The notes under the pieces: generated by a model
What the model was told of the DNA's origin: nothing
The model's database searches: none
Seen by the model: the letters and a program-made list of their open reading frames with translations, nothing else
Assembly: GCF_014653945.1 (NCBI RefSeq)
Contig: NZ_BNAU01000004.1
Coordinates: 434,001-498,000 of the forward strand
Direction of reading: 5' to 3'
Origin: Amycolatopsis deserti
GTDB lineage: Bacteria; Actinomycetota; Actinomycetes; Mycobacteriales; Pseudonocardiaceae
DNA length: 64,000 bases
Shown: positions 44,517 to 53,540 of the stretch, piece by piece
Layout of the letters: each line of letters opens with the position of its first letter
Position numbering within the stretch: position 1 is the stretch's first letter
Translations under genes and position numbers: made by a program

Positions 44517-46618
44517 CTGGCCTCCTCGGCCAGCGGCGCCAGCCCGAGCTTGCGCTGGGCGAGCACGGCCGCGACGGCGGTGCGCACCCGGTCGCCGACC
44601 TCGTCCGCGGGACCGTCCGCGTCCACCACGACGTAGTGGTCCGGGTCGGCCGCGGCCATCTCGCTGAGCAGGTTCTGCACGCGCCACTGGTCCTCGACCG
44701 AGATCGGGCCGGGCACGTTGGCGCCGGGGTCGGCGTCCAGCAGCACGGTCACGTCGGGCCGCAGGCGGCCGGTGGCCCAGTCGGCGAGGCCTTCGAGTTC
44801 CTTCGCGTCCAGCCCGGCGACGGCGGACAGGTGCGCGAGCGGCGAGTCGACGAAGCGTTCCATCACCACGATCGAACCGCCGTCCAGCGCGGGGTTGACG
44901 TTGCGCTCCACGATGTCGGCGCGCACCGCGGCGGCCGCGAGCGCCTGCGCCCGCGCCCCGGACAGCGAGGCGTTGCCGATGATCGTGGCCAGGCGCTCGT
45001 CGTCCAGCGCCGGATCCGCGGCCAGCACCACCGGGCGCGGGCTGACCGACCGCAGCCACTCGGCGAGCTTCGACGCCTGCACGGCGGTGTCCGCGGCCGT
45101 GGTGCCCTCCAGTGCGATGAGCAGGCCGTTCACCCGGCGCGGGCGGCGCCGGATCGCGTTGCGCAGGTCGGCCATGATCGGCTCGGACCGGCGCGAGTCC
45201 ATCTGCCGGTAGGCGATGATGCCGACGACCGCGGCCAGCGCGCCGCCGCCGAGCATCACCGGCCGGGTGCCGTCGATGATGATCGGGTTGCCCCAGGCCA
45301 TGATCGTCCGCGGCTTGGTCAGACCGATCAGCAGCGGCACCACCGAGACCGACCCGAACACGATGATCTTCATCATCGACTGGTAGATCGCGTTGATCCG
45401 GCCGCGGATCGCGTCGTCGACCTGCGAGCCGATGATCGTCACCCCGGTCAGGAACGCCGCACCGGCACACGCGCCGACGATCGCCACCGCGACGAGCGAC
45501 ACGGTCAGGTGCGGCGAGAGCGCCACCAGGATCAACGCCAGCCCGGCGAGCACGATCGAGATGCCGAACAGCCGGTCGTGCGGCAACCGCCGGGCCAGCT
45601 TCGGCGCCCCGCCCATCCAGGTGGCCAGGCCGATGAACACGGCCACCACCAGCAGGCCCCACGCGGAGTCGCCGGCCAGCAGGCTCGCCGAATACGGCTT
45701 GGCCGAACCGACCACCGCGCCGCCCGCGGCGAACGCCCCGGCCGCGCCGATGAGCAGTCCGCGGACCAGGGGCGTGCTCCGCACGTACTTGCCGGCGTCC
45801 TTGATCAGCGTGCCGAGGCCAGGCTGGTCCGCCTCCTTGACCGGCTTCGCGGCCTTCTCGGCCTGCTCGTGCGAGATCCCGGCCATGCGCGGCTTGCGGA
45901 TCGACAGCTCCGGGATGCGGGTCAGCACCAGGATCGCGCTGGCGAGGTACAGCAGCGCGATGAGCACGACGATGACCTTGGCGACGCCCAGCTCGCCGAA
46001 GAACCCGGACGGCAGGCCCACCGACGCCGCGATCCGCGTCACCACGGCGTAGAGACCGCCCGCGGTGACCGTGGCGAGCCCGTAGGTCATCACCAGCCCG
46101 AGCTGGTTGGCCGTCTCCACCTGGTCCGGGCGCTTGAGCAGGTTCGGGACCGCCGCCTCCTTGGACGGGATCCACATCATCGCGCTCGCGCTGGCCAGGA
46201 AGTTCGCGATGTAGAGCCACCAGGACGTGCCGACGAACGCCACCGACAGCAGGAAACCGCAGCGGAACAGGTCGGCGACGAACATGACCTTGCGCCGGTC
46301 GAAGCGGTCGGCGAGCAGGCCACCCAGCGGCGCGAAGATCAGGCCGGGCAGCAGCGCGGAGAGCAGGACGCCGGTGAAGGCGAAGTTCTGCGCGGTGTAG
46401 TTCGTGGTCAGCTGGGTGGCGAGGCTGGTCAGGCCCAGGATGGTCAGCCAGTCGGCGACGCTGCAGAGATACGTGACCCCCCACAGCCGCCGGAACGGCC
46501 GGATCGCCAGCACCCGACGCGCCCGGTGGATCGTCGAGGCGTCACGCCCTGCCGGCGCCTCACTTCCTGCGCCGGGTTCCACGTGCACGACCTCGCTGAT
46601 CGGACCCACCCCACTCAC
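44513..46618 (-). CDS. MFS transporter fused to a degenerate thymidylate-kinase-like domain
   Basis: This is a 701-aa protein. About residues 35-465 are a major-facilitator-like membrane domain (about 11-12 helices, LLADRFDRRKVMFVADL between helices 2 and 3). The last ~215 residues align with thymidylate kinase: LLIALEGTTAADTAVQ in the P-loop position, ERFVDSPLAHLS for the usual DR-motif and DVTVLLDADP. The Walker A residues GxxGxGK[ST] are absent, so dTMP phosphorylation is doubtful. Similar fusions beside holB and topA are known in Streptomyces (annotated tmk-like). GTG 46618 or 46609 is the start. It is coupled to holB. Confidence 0.82.
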   Translation of the reverse strand: MSGVGPISEVVHVEPGAGSEAPAGRDASTIHRARRVLAIRPFRRLWGVTYLCSVADWLTILGLTSLATQLTTNYTAQNFAFTGVLLSALLPGLIFAPLGGLLADRFDRRKVMFVADLFRCGFLLSVAFVGTSWWLYIANFLASASAMMWIPSKEAAVPNLLKRPDQVETANQLGLVMTYGLATVTAGGLYAVVTRIAASVGLPSGFFGELGVAKVIVVLIALLYLASAILVLTRIPELSIRKPRMAGISHEQAEKAAKPVKEADQPGLGTLIKDAGKYVRSTPLVRGLLIGAAGAFAAGGAVVGSAKPYSASLLAGDSAWGLLVVAVFIGLATWMGGAPKLARRLPHDRLFGISIVLAGLALILVALSPHLTVSLVAVAIVGACAGAAFLTGVTIIGSQVDDAIRGRINAIYQSMMKIIVFGSVSVVPLLIGLTKPRTIMAWGNPIIIDGTRPVMLGGGALAAVVGIIAYRQMDSRRSEPIMADLRNAIRRRPRRVNGLLIALEGTTAADTAVQASKLAEWLRSVSPRPVVLAADPALDDERLATIIGNASLSGARAQALAAAAVRADIVERNVNPALDGGSIVVMERFVDSPLAHLSAVAGLDAKELEGLADWATGRLRPDVTVLLDADPGANVPGPISVEDQWRVQNLLSEMAAADPDHYVVVDADGPADEVGDRVRTAVAAVLAQRKLGLAPLAEEAR

Positions 46619-46755
46619 TCCCGTGGCGCTGGGGAACCCCTCGCGCGACACACCGGTATCCCCCAACCGTGGGGCCAGGGTAGCTCTGCCGGTCGGAGAG
46701 TGCCCGTCGTGGTGGGCAGTACGTGTCCGGAATGGGAAGATCGTCCCGTCGGGGG

Positions 46756-47259
46756 CTAGTCGAAGATGCCGCTGAGCGTGTCGATCAGGCTGGACAGGAA
46801 CTGGATCGCGAGCACGCCGAACACGACCATCAGCAGGATCGCGACCAGGAACGCCGTCGACCCGCTGGACGGCTTCGCCCGGCGGACCGAGCCGACCTGG
46901 CCCGGCCGCGGCAGGCGGAACGACGGCTTCGACCACGAGGCGAGCTTCTTGCGCCCGGACCAGGTGCGCTGCCGGGGCAGGATGCCCAGCGGCGGCGCGG
47001 GCGGCACCGCCGGGGCGGGGGCCGCGGGTGGGGTGTCGTCCACCGGCACCTCGGCCGGCGCGGCCGGCTTGTCGGACATCGCCTCGATCATCTGGCGGAC
47101 CTTCTCCGGGTCCGGCTCGACCGGCTTGGCCACCTTCAACGGCTGGTAGCCCTCGGAATCGCTGACCGACCCCGAGACGGCGTCGCTGAACGTCAGCGGC
47201 GGCAGGCCGGACTGCGTGCCGTCCCCGTCGAAGCGCCCGTCGTCCTTCGCCGGACTCAT
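46756..47259 (-). CDS. Small C-terminally membrane-anchored protein, unknown
   Basis: The 167-aa protein has an acidic, Pro/Ala-rich cytoplasmic part with EKVRQMIEAMSDK, a basic segment (SGRKKLASWSKPSFRLPR) and one C-terminal helix (FLVAILLMVVFGVLAIQFLSS). No family is recognised. GGGAG precedes ATG 47259. It lies between the MFS-kinase gene and the 264-aa gene below, on the same strand with gaps of about 110-140 nt. Confidence 0.6.
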   Translation of the reverse strand: MSPAKDDGRFDGDGTQSGLPPLTFSDAVSGSVSDSEGYQPLKVAKPVEPDPEKVRQMIEAMSDKPAAPAEVPVDDTPPAAPAPAVPPAPPLGILPRQRTWSGRKKLASWSKPSFRLPRPGQVGSVRRAKPSSGSTAFLVAILLMVVFGVLAIQFLSSLIDTLSGIFD

Positions 47260-47366
47260 GGTGACCACTCCCGTGCGTTCGGAAACACCTCGACCCAGGG
47301 TAGTGGGCATTTCGCGGCTCGCACGCGCCCATCCGGGCAACCTCACGATCACTGTGCGCAACCGGA

Positions 47367-48161
47367 TCAGGCACAGGTCATCGCCGCCTCGACCGCGTCG
47401 GTCATCCACTGAGCCAGCCGGTCGCGGTCGGACGGGACCAGGAACAGCTGGGTGCCCTCACCCGGCTCGGTGACCGTGGCCAGCACGTGGCGGCCCAGGT
47501 CGTTGTCCACCACGACGTAGCCCAGCCGCGGGAACTGCGCGCAGCGGCGGTCGAACGCCATCAGGTCGACCACCGTGGTGCCGGTGCGCGGCCGCCGCAG
47601 GAACTCCCGCACCCGCGCCGCCTGCTCGGCGTCCCGGCCGGTCACCTCGCCGGACGGGCCGGCCTGCAGCATCACCGACTCGAACCGGCCCCGGCGCTGC
47701 TCGGGCACGAACCCGACCACCTGGTCGAACAGGGTGCGCAGCTCGCGGAAGCCCCAGCCGCCCACCTGCGTGGTGTCCGGCCGCCAGCTCCACAGCACGC
47801 CGGCCGCGGTGTCGGCGTAGACCCGCACGTCCAGCGGCCCGGGCAGCCCGGCGTGCACGCCGGTGAGCACCATCCGGATCGGCCCGCGCAGCATCAGCGC
47901 GAACGCCCGCATCGCGTCGTCGGTCAGGTCGCCGCCCTCGACGAACGGCGAGTCCCGCAGCTGCGCCATCCACGCGTTGTGTTCCTCGACCTCGGCCACC
48001 AGGTCGGCCGGATCGCTCGAGCGGCTCAGCGGGTACCGGATCCGCTCGACGTCCTCGTCCGTCGCGAACGGCGCGTACAGGTCCCAGGTGCTGGCCCGCA
48101 TCGGGACGGTGTCCAGCACCGGCCGGGCGGCCTCGGTCAGCAGTTCGTCGATCGTCGTCAC
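47367..48161 (-). CDS. Conserved-looking cytoplasmic protein of unknown function
   Basis: The 264-aa protein has no signal or membrane segment. It has a regular mix of helices and strands with many Trp, Arg and Asp (STWDLYAPF, GPLDVRVYADTAAGVLWSW, ELRTLFDQVVGFVP). The size and the charged beta-rich middle faintly recall EspG-type proteins, but the conserved N-terminal block of the two EspG-like copies is missing, so I do not assign it. It is upstream of the small membrane protein gene and downstream of topA. Confidence 0.6.
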   Translation of the reverse strand: MTTIDELLTEAARPVLDTVPMRASTWDLYAPFATDEDVERIRYPLSRSSDPADLVAEVEEHNAWMAQLRDSPFVEGGDLTDDAMRAFALMLRGPIRMVLTGVHAGLPGPLDVRVYADTAAGVLWSWRPDTTQVGGWGFRELRTLFDQVVGFVPEQRRGRFESVMLQAGPSGEVTGRDAEQAARVREFLRRPRTGTTVVDLMAFDRRCAQFPRLGYVVVDNDLGRHVLATVTEPGEGTQLFLVPSDRDRLAQWMTDAVEAAMTCA

Positions 48162-48195
48162 GGGGGCAGTGTGCCCCGGGGGTACGACAGTTTTG

Positions 48196-48213
48196 CTCGA
48201 ACTGCTGTTCGAG
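48196..48213 (-). terminator. Short hairpin after topA
   Basis: CTCGAAC (48196-48202) pairs with GTTCGAG (48207-48213) around TGCT, three bases past the topA stop. There is no U-tract, so it may be a weak terminator or a processing stem. Confidence 0.4.
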
Positions 48214-48215
48214 GT

Positions 48216-50981
48216 CTACTTCTTGGCGGCCGCCTTCTTCGCCGGGGCCTTGCGCGCCGGCGCCTTCTTCTTCGGCGCCGGACCCTTCGCCCGCTTCTCG
48301 GCGAGCAGCTCGGACGCCCGCTCCGGGGTCAGCCCCTCGATGCTGTCGCCCTTGCGCAGGGTCGCGTTGTACTCCCCGTCGGTCACGTACGGACCGAACC
48401 GGCCGTCCTTGACCACCATCGGCTTCTTGGACACCGGGTCCTCGCCCAGCTCCTTCAGCGGCGGCTTCGCCGCACCACGCCGGCCGCGCTGCTTCGGCTC
48501 GGAGTAGATCTTCAGCGCCTCTTCCAGCGTGATCGAGAAGATCTGGTCCTCGCTGGACAGCGACCGCGAGTCGGTGCCCTTCTTCAGGTACGGCCCGTAG
48601 CGACCGTTCTGCGCGGTGATCTCCTCGCCGGACTCCGGGTCCTTGCCCACCACGCGCGGCAGCGACAGCAGCTTGAGCGCGTCCTCCAGCGTCACCGTCT
48701 CGATCGACATCGACTGGAACAGCGAACCGGTGCGCGGCTTCGGCTTCTTCGCCTTGCTGGTCTTCTTGCCGCCCTCGGCTTCCTCGGGCTCCTCGAGCAC
48801 CTCGGTGACGTACGGGCCGAACCGGCCCTCCTTGGCGACGATCCGGTGGTTCGTGACCGGGTCGACGCCCAGGTCACGACCTTCCTGCGGGGTCGCGAAC
48901 AGCCGCTCCGCGATCTCCACGGTCAGCTCGTCCGGCGGCAGGTCCTCGGGCAGGTTCGCGCGCTGCGGCTTGCCGTCCACCTCGCGTTCGAGGTACGGGC
49001 CGTAACGGCCGACCCGCACGTGCACGGTGCGGCCCTCGCCGTCCTCGAACATCGGGATGGAGTTGATCTCGCGCGGGTCGATGTCCTCGACCCCGCCGCT
49101 GACCAGCTTCTTCAACCCGCCCAGGCGGCCCACCGAGCCGTCCACGCCCTGCTCGCCGCCGAAGTAGAACCGCGACAGCCAGCGGGTGCGCTGCTCGTTC
49201 CCGGCCGCGATGCGGTCGAGCTCGTCCTCCATGGCCGCGGTGAAGTCGTAGTCGACCAGCCGCTCGAAGTGCCGCTCCAGCAGCCCCACCACGGCGAAGG
49301 CGACCCACGACGGGACCAGCGCGGAGCCCTTCTTCCAGACGTACCCGCGGTCCTGGATGGTCTTGATGATCGACGCGTACGTCGACGGGCGGCCGATGCC
49401 CAGCTCCTCCAGCTTGCTGACCAGGCTCGGCTCGTTGTAGCGCGCCGGCGGCGTGGTCGCGTGGCCGTCCGGGGACAGCTCGGACGCGGTCAGCGCCTGG
49501 TCCTTGACCAGCTGCGGCAGACGGCTCTGCTTGTCGTCGGCCTCGGCGCCGGAGTCGGCGTCCACCGCCTCCACGTAGGCCTTGAGGAAGCCGGCGAAGG
49601 TGATCGTGCGGCCGGACGCGGCGAACACGCACTCTTCGCCGGTGCTCGCGGTGCCGGTGATGCGCACCGACATCGTGGTGCCCTTGGCGTCGGCCATCTG
49701 CGAGGCGATCGTGCGCTGCCAGATCAGCTCGTAGAGCCGGAACTCGTCGGCCTGCAGCTCGCCCGCGACCTGGCCGGGCGTCCGGAACACCTCACCGGCG
49801 GGACGGATCGCCTCGTGGGCCTCCTGCGCGTTCTTCACCTTGCGCGTGTACTGCCGCGGCGTCGGCGAGACGTAGTCCTTGCCGTACAGCTCGGTGGCCT
49901 GGCTGCGGGCCGCCGCGAGCGCCGACTCCGACAGCGTCGTGGAGTCGGTACGCATGTAGGTGATGTACCCGTTCTGGTACAGCCGCTGCGCGATCTGCAT
50001 CGTCGTCTCGGCGTTGAAGCGCAGCTTGCGGCCGGCCTCCTGCTGCAGCGTGGAGGTCATGAACGGCGCGTACGGCCGCCGCGTGTACGGCTTCTCCTCG
50101 ACGCTGGTGACCTTGAAGTCGCGCTGCTGCAGCCCCTCGGCCAGCGCCCGCGCCGCCGCCTCCTCGAGCACCCGGACGTCCTGGGAGTTCGCCTTGAGCT
50201 GCCCGGCGGCGTCGAAGTCCTTGCCGGTGGCCAGGCGCGCGCCGTCGACCGACACCAGACGCGCCGGGAACTGCCGCGGTGAGGCGTCTTCGCCGGCGTC
50301 CATCGTGGCGGAGATGTCCCAGTAGGAGGCCGAGGTGAACTTGATGCGCTCCCGCTCGCGCTCGACGACCAGCCGCGTCGCCACCGACTGCACCCGGCCC
50401 GCCGACAGCCGCGGCATGACCTTCTTCCACAGCACCGGCGAAACCTCGTAGCCGTAGAGCCGGTCCAGGATGCGGCGGGTCTCCTGCGCGTCGACGAGGT
50501 CGCCGTCCAGCTCGCGGGTGTCCTCGGCGGCCGCGCGGACGGCCTGCTCGGTCACCTCGTGGAAGACCATCCGGCGCACCGGGACCTTCGGCTTGAGGGT
50601 CTCCAGCAGGTGCCAGGCGATGGCCTCGCCCTCGCGGTCGGGGTCGGTGGCGAGGAACAGCTCGTCGACGTCCTTGAGCAGGCTCTTCAGCTCGGTGACC
50701 TTGGACTTCTTGTCCGCGGAGACGACGTAGAGCGGCTCGAAGTCGTGGTCGACGTTCACGCCGAGCTTCGCCCAGGGCTCACCCTTGTACTTGGCGGGGA
50801 CGTCGTCGGCCTTCGACGGCAGGTCCCGGATGTGCCCGACCGAGGACTCCACGACGTAACCCGGACCGAGGTAGGACGCGATCTTGCGGGCCTTGGCGGG
50901 CGACTCGACGATCACCAACCGTCGACGACCGGCGCCGTTCGCCCCGGCGTCGTTCTTCTTCGTCTTCGTCGATCCAGCCAC
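48216..50981 (-). CDS. topA: DNA topoisomerase I
   Basis: The 921-aa type IA enzyme relaxes negative supercoils. The TOPRIM region has LVIVESPAKARKIASYLG and FLATDPDREGEAIAWHLLE, and the catalytic Tyr is in GYITYMRTDSTTLS. The C-terminal third has several GRxGPY-type repeats (NGRYGPYL, GRFGPYV) instead of zinc fingers, and a Lys/Ala tail (KKKAPARKAPAKKAAAKK), as in actinobacteria. GTG 50981 is preferred because AGGAGAG lies upstream and the N-terminus then matches homologues; the frame reaches 51014. Confidence 0.97.
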   Translation of the reverse strand: MAGSTKTKKNDAGANGAGRRRLVIVESPAKARKIASYLGPGYVVESSVGHIRDLPSKADDVPAKYKGEPWAKLGVNVDHDFEPLYVVSADKKSKVTELKSLLKDVDELFLATDPDREGEAIAWHLLETLKPKVPVRRMVFHEVTEQAVRAAAEDTRELDGDLVDAQETRRILDRLYGYEVSPVLWKKVMPRLSAGRVQSVATRLVVERERERIKFTSASYWDISATMDAGEDASPRQFPARLVSVDGARLATGKDFDAAGQLKANSQDVRVLEEAAARALAEGLQQRDFKVTSVEEKPYTRRPYAPFMTSTLQQEAGRKLRFNAETTMQIAQRLYQNGYITYMRTDSTTLSESALAAARSQATELYGKDYVSPTPRQYTRKVKNAQEAHEAIRPAGEVFRTPGQVAGELQADEFRLYELIWQRTIASQMADAKGTTMSVRITGTASTGEECVFAASGRTITFAGFLKAYVEAVDADSGAEADDKQSRLPQLVKDQALTASELSPDGHATTPPARYNEPSLVSKLEELGIGRPSTYASIIKTIQDRGYVWKKGSALVPSWVAFAVVGLLERHFERLVDYDFTAAMEDELDRIAAGNEQRTRWLSRFYFGGEQGVDGSVGRLGGLKKLVSGGVEDIDPREINSIPMFEDGEGRTVHVRVGRYGPYLEREVDGKPQRANLPEDLPPDELTVEIAERLFATPQEGRDLGVDPVTNHRIVAKEGRFGPYVTEVLEEPEEAEGGKKTSKAKKPKPRTGSLFQSMSIETVTLEDALKLLSLPRVVGKDPESGEEITAQNGRYGPYLKKGTDSRSLSSEDQIFSITLEEALKIYSEPKQRGRRGAAKPPLKELGEDPVSKKPMVVKDGRFGPYVTDGEYNATLRKGDSIEGLTPERASELLAEKRAKGPAPKKKAPARKAPAKKAAAKK

Positions 50982-51212
50982 GCTGTCCGCTCTCCTGCTT
51001 CGTCCCGCCGCCAAAGCAGCGGCGCCTGTTCAACCAGCAAGTGTGCACGTTGCCTGCCGGTAATGTCCCCCGAGGTGACGTAACACGCCGCCGCGCTTCC
51101 CGTCCGGGATGGGCGCCGGCGTGCGTCATCTCCCCCTTTCCACACCTAGCACGTGATGCCGGACACATGCTTCGCGGGGCTTGTGAGTAGCCGTTCCGCT
51201 ACGCTCCGCGCT

Positions 51213-52064
51213 ATGTTCCGCCGCCTGCTCACAGTCCTGGCCGTCCTGCTGACCGGTCCCGCGTTGGCCGGGGTCAGCACCGCGTCCGCCGCTCCCGCCG
51301 CCGACTACAGCGGGATCGTCAAGCTCAGCAACTGCTCCGGTTCGCTCGTCCGGCTGCCCCAGTCCGACGAGTCCGACCGGGCGCTCGTCCTCACCAACGG
51401 TCACTGCCTGGAGTCGGGCATGCCGGAGGCGGGCGAGGTCCTGGTCAACCAGCCGGCCAACCGGAAGATGGTGCTGCTCGGCGCCGACGGCCGCGAGCTG
51501 GGCGGCATCCGCGCGACGAAGCTCGTCTACGCCACGATGACCGACACCGACGTCGCGCTCTACGCGCTCGACTCGTCCTACCGGCAGATCGCCCGCGAAC
51601 TCGGCGGCCACCCGCTGACGCTGGCGGCCTCGCCGGCCGACGTGGGCACGCCGGTCAGCGTCGTCTCCGGCTTCTTCACCCGCACGTGGAACTGCTCGAT
51701 CGAGCGGGTCGTGTACTCGGTGCGCGAGGCGGACTGGACCTGGAAGGACTCGATCCGGTACGCGCCCGGCTGCGACACCATCCACGGCACCTCCGGCTCG
51801 CCGATCATCGACCACGGCAGCCGGGAGATCGTCGGCATCAACAACACGGGCAACGACGACGGCGAGGTCTGCACGTTCAACAACCCGTGCGAGGTCGACG
51901 AGAACGGCGTGGTGTTCGCGCGGCGCGGCCTCACCTACGGCCAGCAGACCTACCGGATCCCGGCCTGCTTCGCCAAGAACAACCAGCTCAGCCTGGTCCG
52001 GGACGGGTGCATGCTGCCCAAGCCGGCCGCCGCGCTGCCCGTTCCGGTGCCCATCCCCGCCTGA
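51213..52064 (+). CDS. Secreted trypsin-like serine protease
   Basis: The 283-aa protein has a signal peptide (MFRRLLTVLAVLLTG, cleavage near ASAAPA) and a chymotrypsin-fold triad: LVLTNGHCLE (His), DTDVALYAL (Asp) and TIHGTSGSPII (Ser). Several cysteine pairs suggest disulfides. TACGCT (51200-51205) ends 7 nt before ATG 51213 and no ribosome site is seen, so it is probably leaderless. The gene ends directly against the convergent gene at 52065. Confidence 0.88.
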   Translation: MFRRLLTVLAVLLTGPALAGVSTASAAPAADYSGIVKLSNCSGSLVRLPQSDESDRALVLTNGHCLESGMPEAGEVLVNQPANRKMVLLGADGRELGGIRATKLVYATMTDTDVALYALDSSYRQIARELGGHPLTLAASPADVGTPVSVVSGFFTRTWNCSIERVVYSVREADWTWKDSIRYAPGCDTIHGTSGSPIIDHGSREIVGINNTGNDDGEVCTFNNPCEVDENGVVFARRGLTYGQQTYRIPACFAKNNQLSLVRDGCMLPKPAAALPVPVPIPA

Positions 52065-52661
52065 TCACACCGCCTGCCGGGCCGGTGCGTGCCGCGGCCA
52101 CACCGGCTCGGCGCCCGGCGGCGGCATGCCGATCAGCTCGGCCAGCGTCGCGAGCCTGCGGCGGCCGGTGACCCGGACCGCGGGCCCGCCGCCCTTCGGC
52201 CCGACCAGCTGCGCCGGCACGCCGAGCTGCCGGAACGCCTCGGCGAGCGGTTCGTGCGTGTCCGGCGCCCGCTCGTCGACGGCCAGCAGGTACCCCTGGA
52301 CGCCGGGCCGGCCCGCCGCCAGCGCCCACAGCCGCAGGGCCGCACCGGTCAGCCGGAACCGTCCCGGCAGCGACTTCCCCTCGTCGTCGAGCCACGCCCT
52401 GGCCAGCCCGATCAGATCGGACCGGAATGCGGTGCGGATCATCGGCCTGCCGTCCTCGGTCCGGCCCAGCTCGGCGGACACCCCGCGCCTGCCGAACTCG
52501 GCGGCCAGCACCCGCGCGCGCCACACCTCGTCCACCTCCACGGTGAGGCGGGCGGCCGTGCGCGCGAAGCCGGTGATCTGGCCCTGCCCGCACAGGACGC
52601 CGCTCAGGTCGGCGATGTCCGGGCCGCTCGCCTCCGCCGAGAAGAGCGACATCTGATCCAC
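52065..52661 (-). CDS. Conserved protein of unknown function (position of Rv3647c), possible LAGLIDADG-like/WhiA-related fold
   Basis: The 198-aa protein lies beside topA on the same strand, as Rv3647c does in M. tuberculosis. The second half (SDLIGLARAWLDDEGKSLP, then GAALRLWALAAGRPG and GYLLAVDE) has a faint LAGLIDADG-like rhythm, as in WhiA. That is weak evidence. It has no membrane segment. There are no nucleotides between its stop and the convergent protease stop. Confidence 0.6.
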   Translation of the reverse strand: MDQMSLFSAEASGPDIADLSGVLCGQGQITGFARTAARLTVEVDEVWRARVLAAEFGRRGVSAELGRTEDGRPMIRTAFRSDLIGLARAWLDDEGKSLPGRFRLTGAALRLWALAAGRPGVQGYLLAVDERAPDTHEPLAEAFRQLGVPAQLVGPKGGGPAVRVTGRRRLATLAELIGMPPPGAEPVWPRHAPARQAV

Positions 52662-52719
52662 AGCGGACAGGGTAGAACACCCGTTCGATTTCCCGCGAGT
52701 CGTCGCGTCGAAAAAGTTC

Positions 52720-52750
52720 TTGAAGTTGACGCGGCGTCAACCTCTACCGT
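52720..52750 (+). promoter_or_regulatory. MerR/TipA-type promoter with 19-bp spacer and operator palindrome
   Basis: -35 TTGAAG (52720-52725) and -10 TACCGT (52745-52750) are separated by 19 bp, the overlong spacer typical of MerR-activated promoters. The palindrome GTTGACGCGGCGTCAAC (52725-52741) fills the spacer. The gene at 52779 is the only one downstream, so the regulator controls itself. Confidence 0.85.
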
Positions 52751-52778
52751 GGTTTTCACGGGCGAGAACGGAGACGAG

Positions 52779-53540
52779 ATGGACGAACCGCTGTCGATCG
52801 CTCAGGTGTCGAAGGCCTCCGGGGTGACCTCCCGGACCCTGCGGCACTACGACGACGTCGGCCTGCTGCCACCGGCCTTCGCCGACACCAGCGGGAGGCG
52901 CTACTACCAGCGGGAACAGCTCATCCGGCTGCAGCAGATCCTGCTGCTGCGGGAACTGGGCCTCGGCCTGGACACGATCGGCGAGATCCTCGACGGATCC
53001 GTGTCCAGGGCCGAGGCGCTGCGGCTGCACCGGAAATGGCTGCTGGCGGAGCGCGATCGGCTGGACCGGCTCGCCGCCACCGTCGCCCGGACCATCGAAG
53101 AACTGGAAGGAGGGGAACACATGTCCGCCAAGGAACTGTTCGAGGGGTTTTCACCGCACTCGGACAAGGCGAAGTGGCTGGCACAGGAAGCGGCCGAACG
53201 TTGGGGTGAGAACGCTGTGGCGTCGCACGAGCGCAGCAAGCGCTGGTCGGACGAGAAGTGGGCCGCGGTCAAGCGGCAGGGCGGCGAGGCCGCCGAGCGC
53301 CTGGCCGAACTGGCCCGCGAGGGCGTCCCGGCCGACGACGAGCGCGCGCTCGACGCGGTCGCGGCGCACCGGGCCTGGCTGGAGAACTTCTGGACGCCCG
53401 ACGCCGCGTCCTACACCGGCCTGGGCCGCCTGTACACCGACGACGAGCGTTTCCGCAGCCAGTACGACGCCATCCAGCCCGGATTCGCCGAGTACCTGCG
53501 TGACGCCATGGCCGCCTACGCCCGCGCCCGCATGAGCTAG
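52779..53540 (+). CDS. TipA-like MerR-family regulator with TipAS domain
   Basis: The 253-aa protein has an N-terminal MerR domain (SIAQVSKASGVTSRTLRHYDDVGLLPP), a dimerisation helix to about residue 108, and a C-terminal TipAS-like domain (MSAKELFEGFSPHSDKAKWL, then NFWTPDAASYTGLGRLYTDDERF). In TipA this domain binds thiopeptide antibiotics. An internal ATG at the TipAS start with GGAGGG before it (about 53121) could give a separate short ligand-binding protein, as TipAS is made from tipA. It is autoregulated through the promoter above. Confidence 0.9.
   Translation: MDEPLSIAQVSKASGVTSRTLRHYDDVGLLPPAFADTSGRRYYQREQLIRLQQILLLRELGLGLDTIGEILDGSVSRAEALRLHRKWLLAERDRLDRLAATVARTIEELEGGEHMSAKELFEGFSPHSDKAKWLAQEAAERWGENAVASHERSKRWSDEKWAAVKRQGGEAAERLAELAREGVPADDERALDAVAAHRAWLENFWTPDAASYTGLGRLYTDDERFRSQYDAIQPGFAEYLRDAMAAYARARMS

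Noticed and set aside
43308-46484. Single 1058-codon minus frame that would fuse holB with the upstream gene
   Set aside because: The part upstream of GTG 44516 is the MFS-kinase gene read out of phase; the overlap GTGA marks separate genes.
47367-48161. Third EspG-like chaperone
   Set aside because: Size is similar but the conserved LxxLELDFLWE and RSHGATMDE blocks of the two EspG-like copies are missing; left as unknown.
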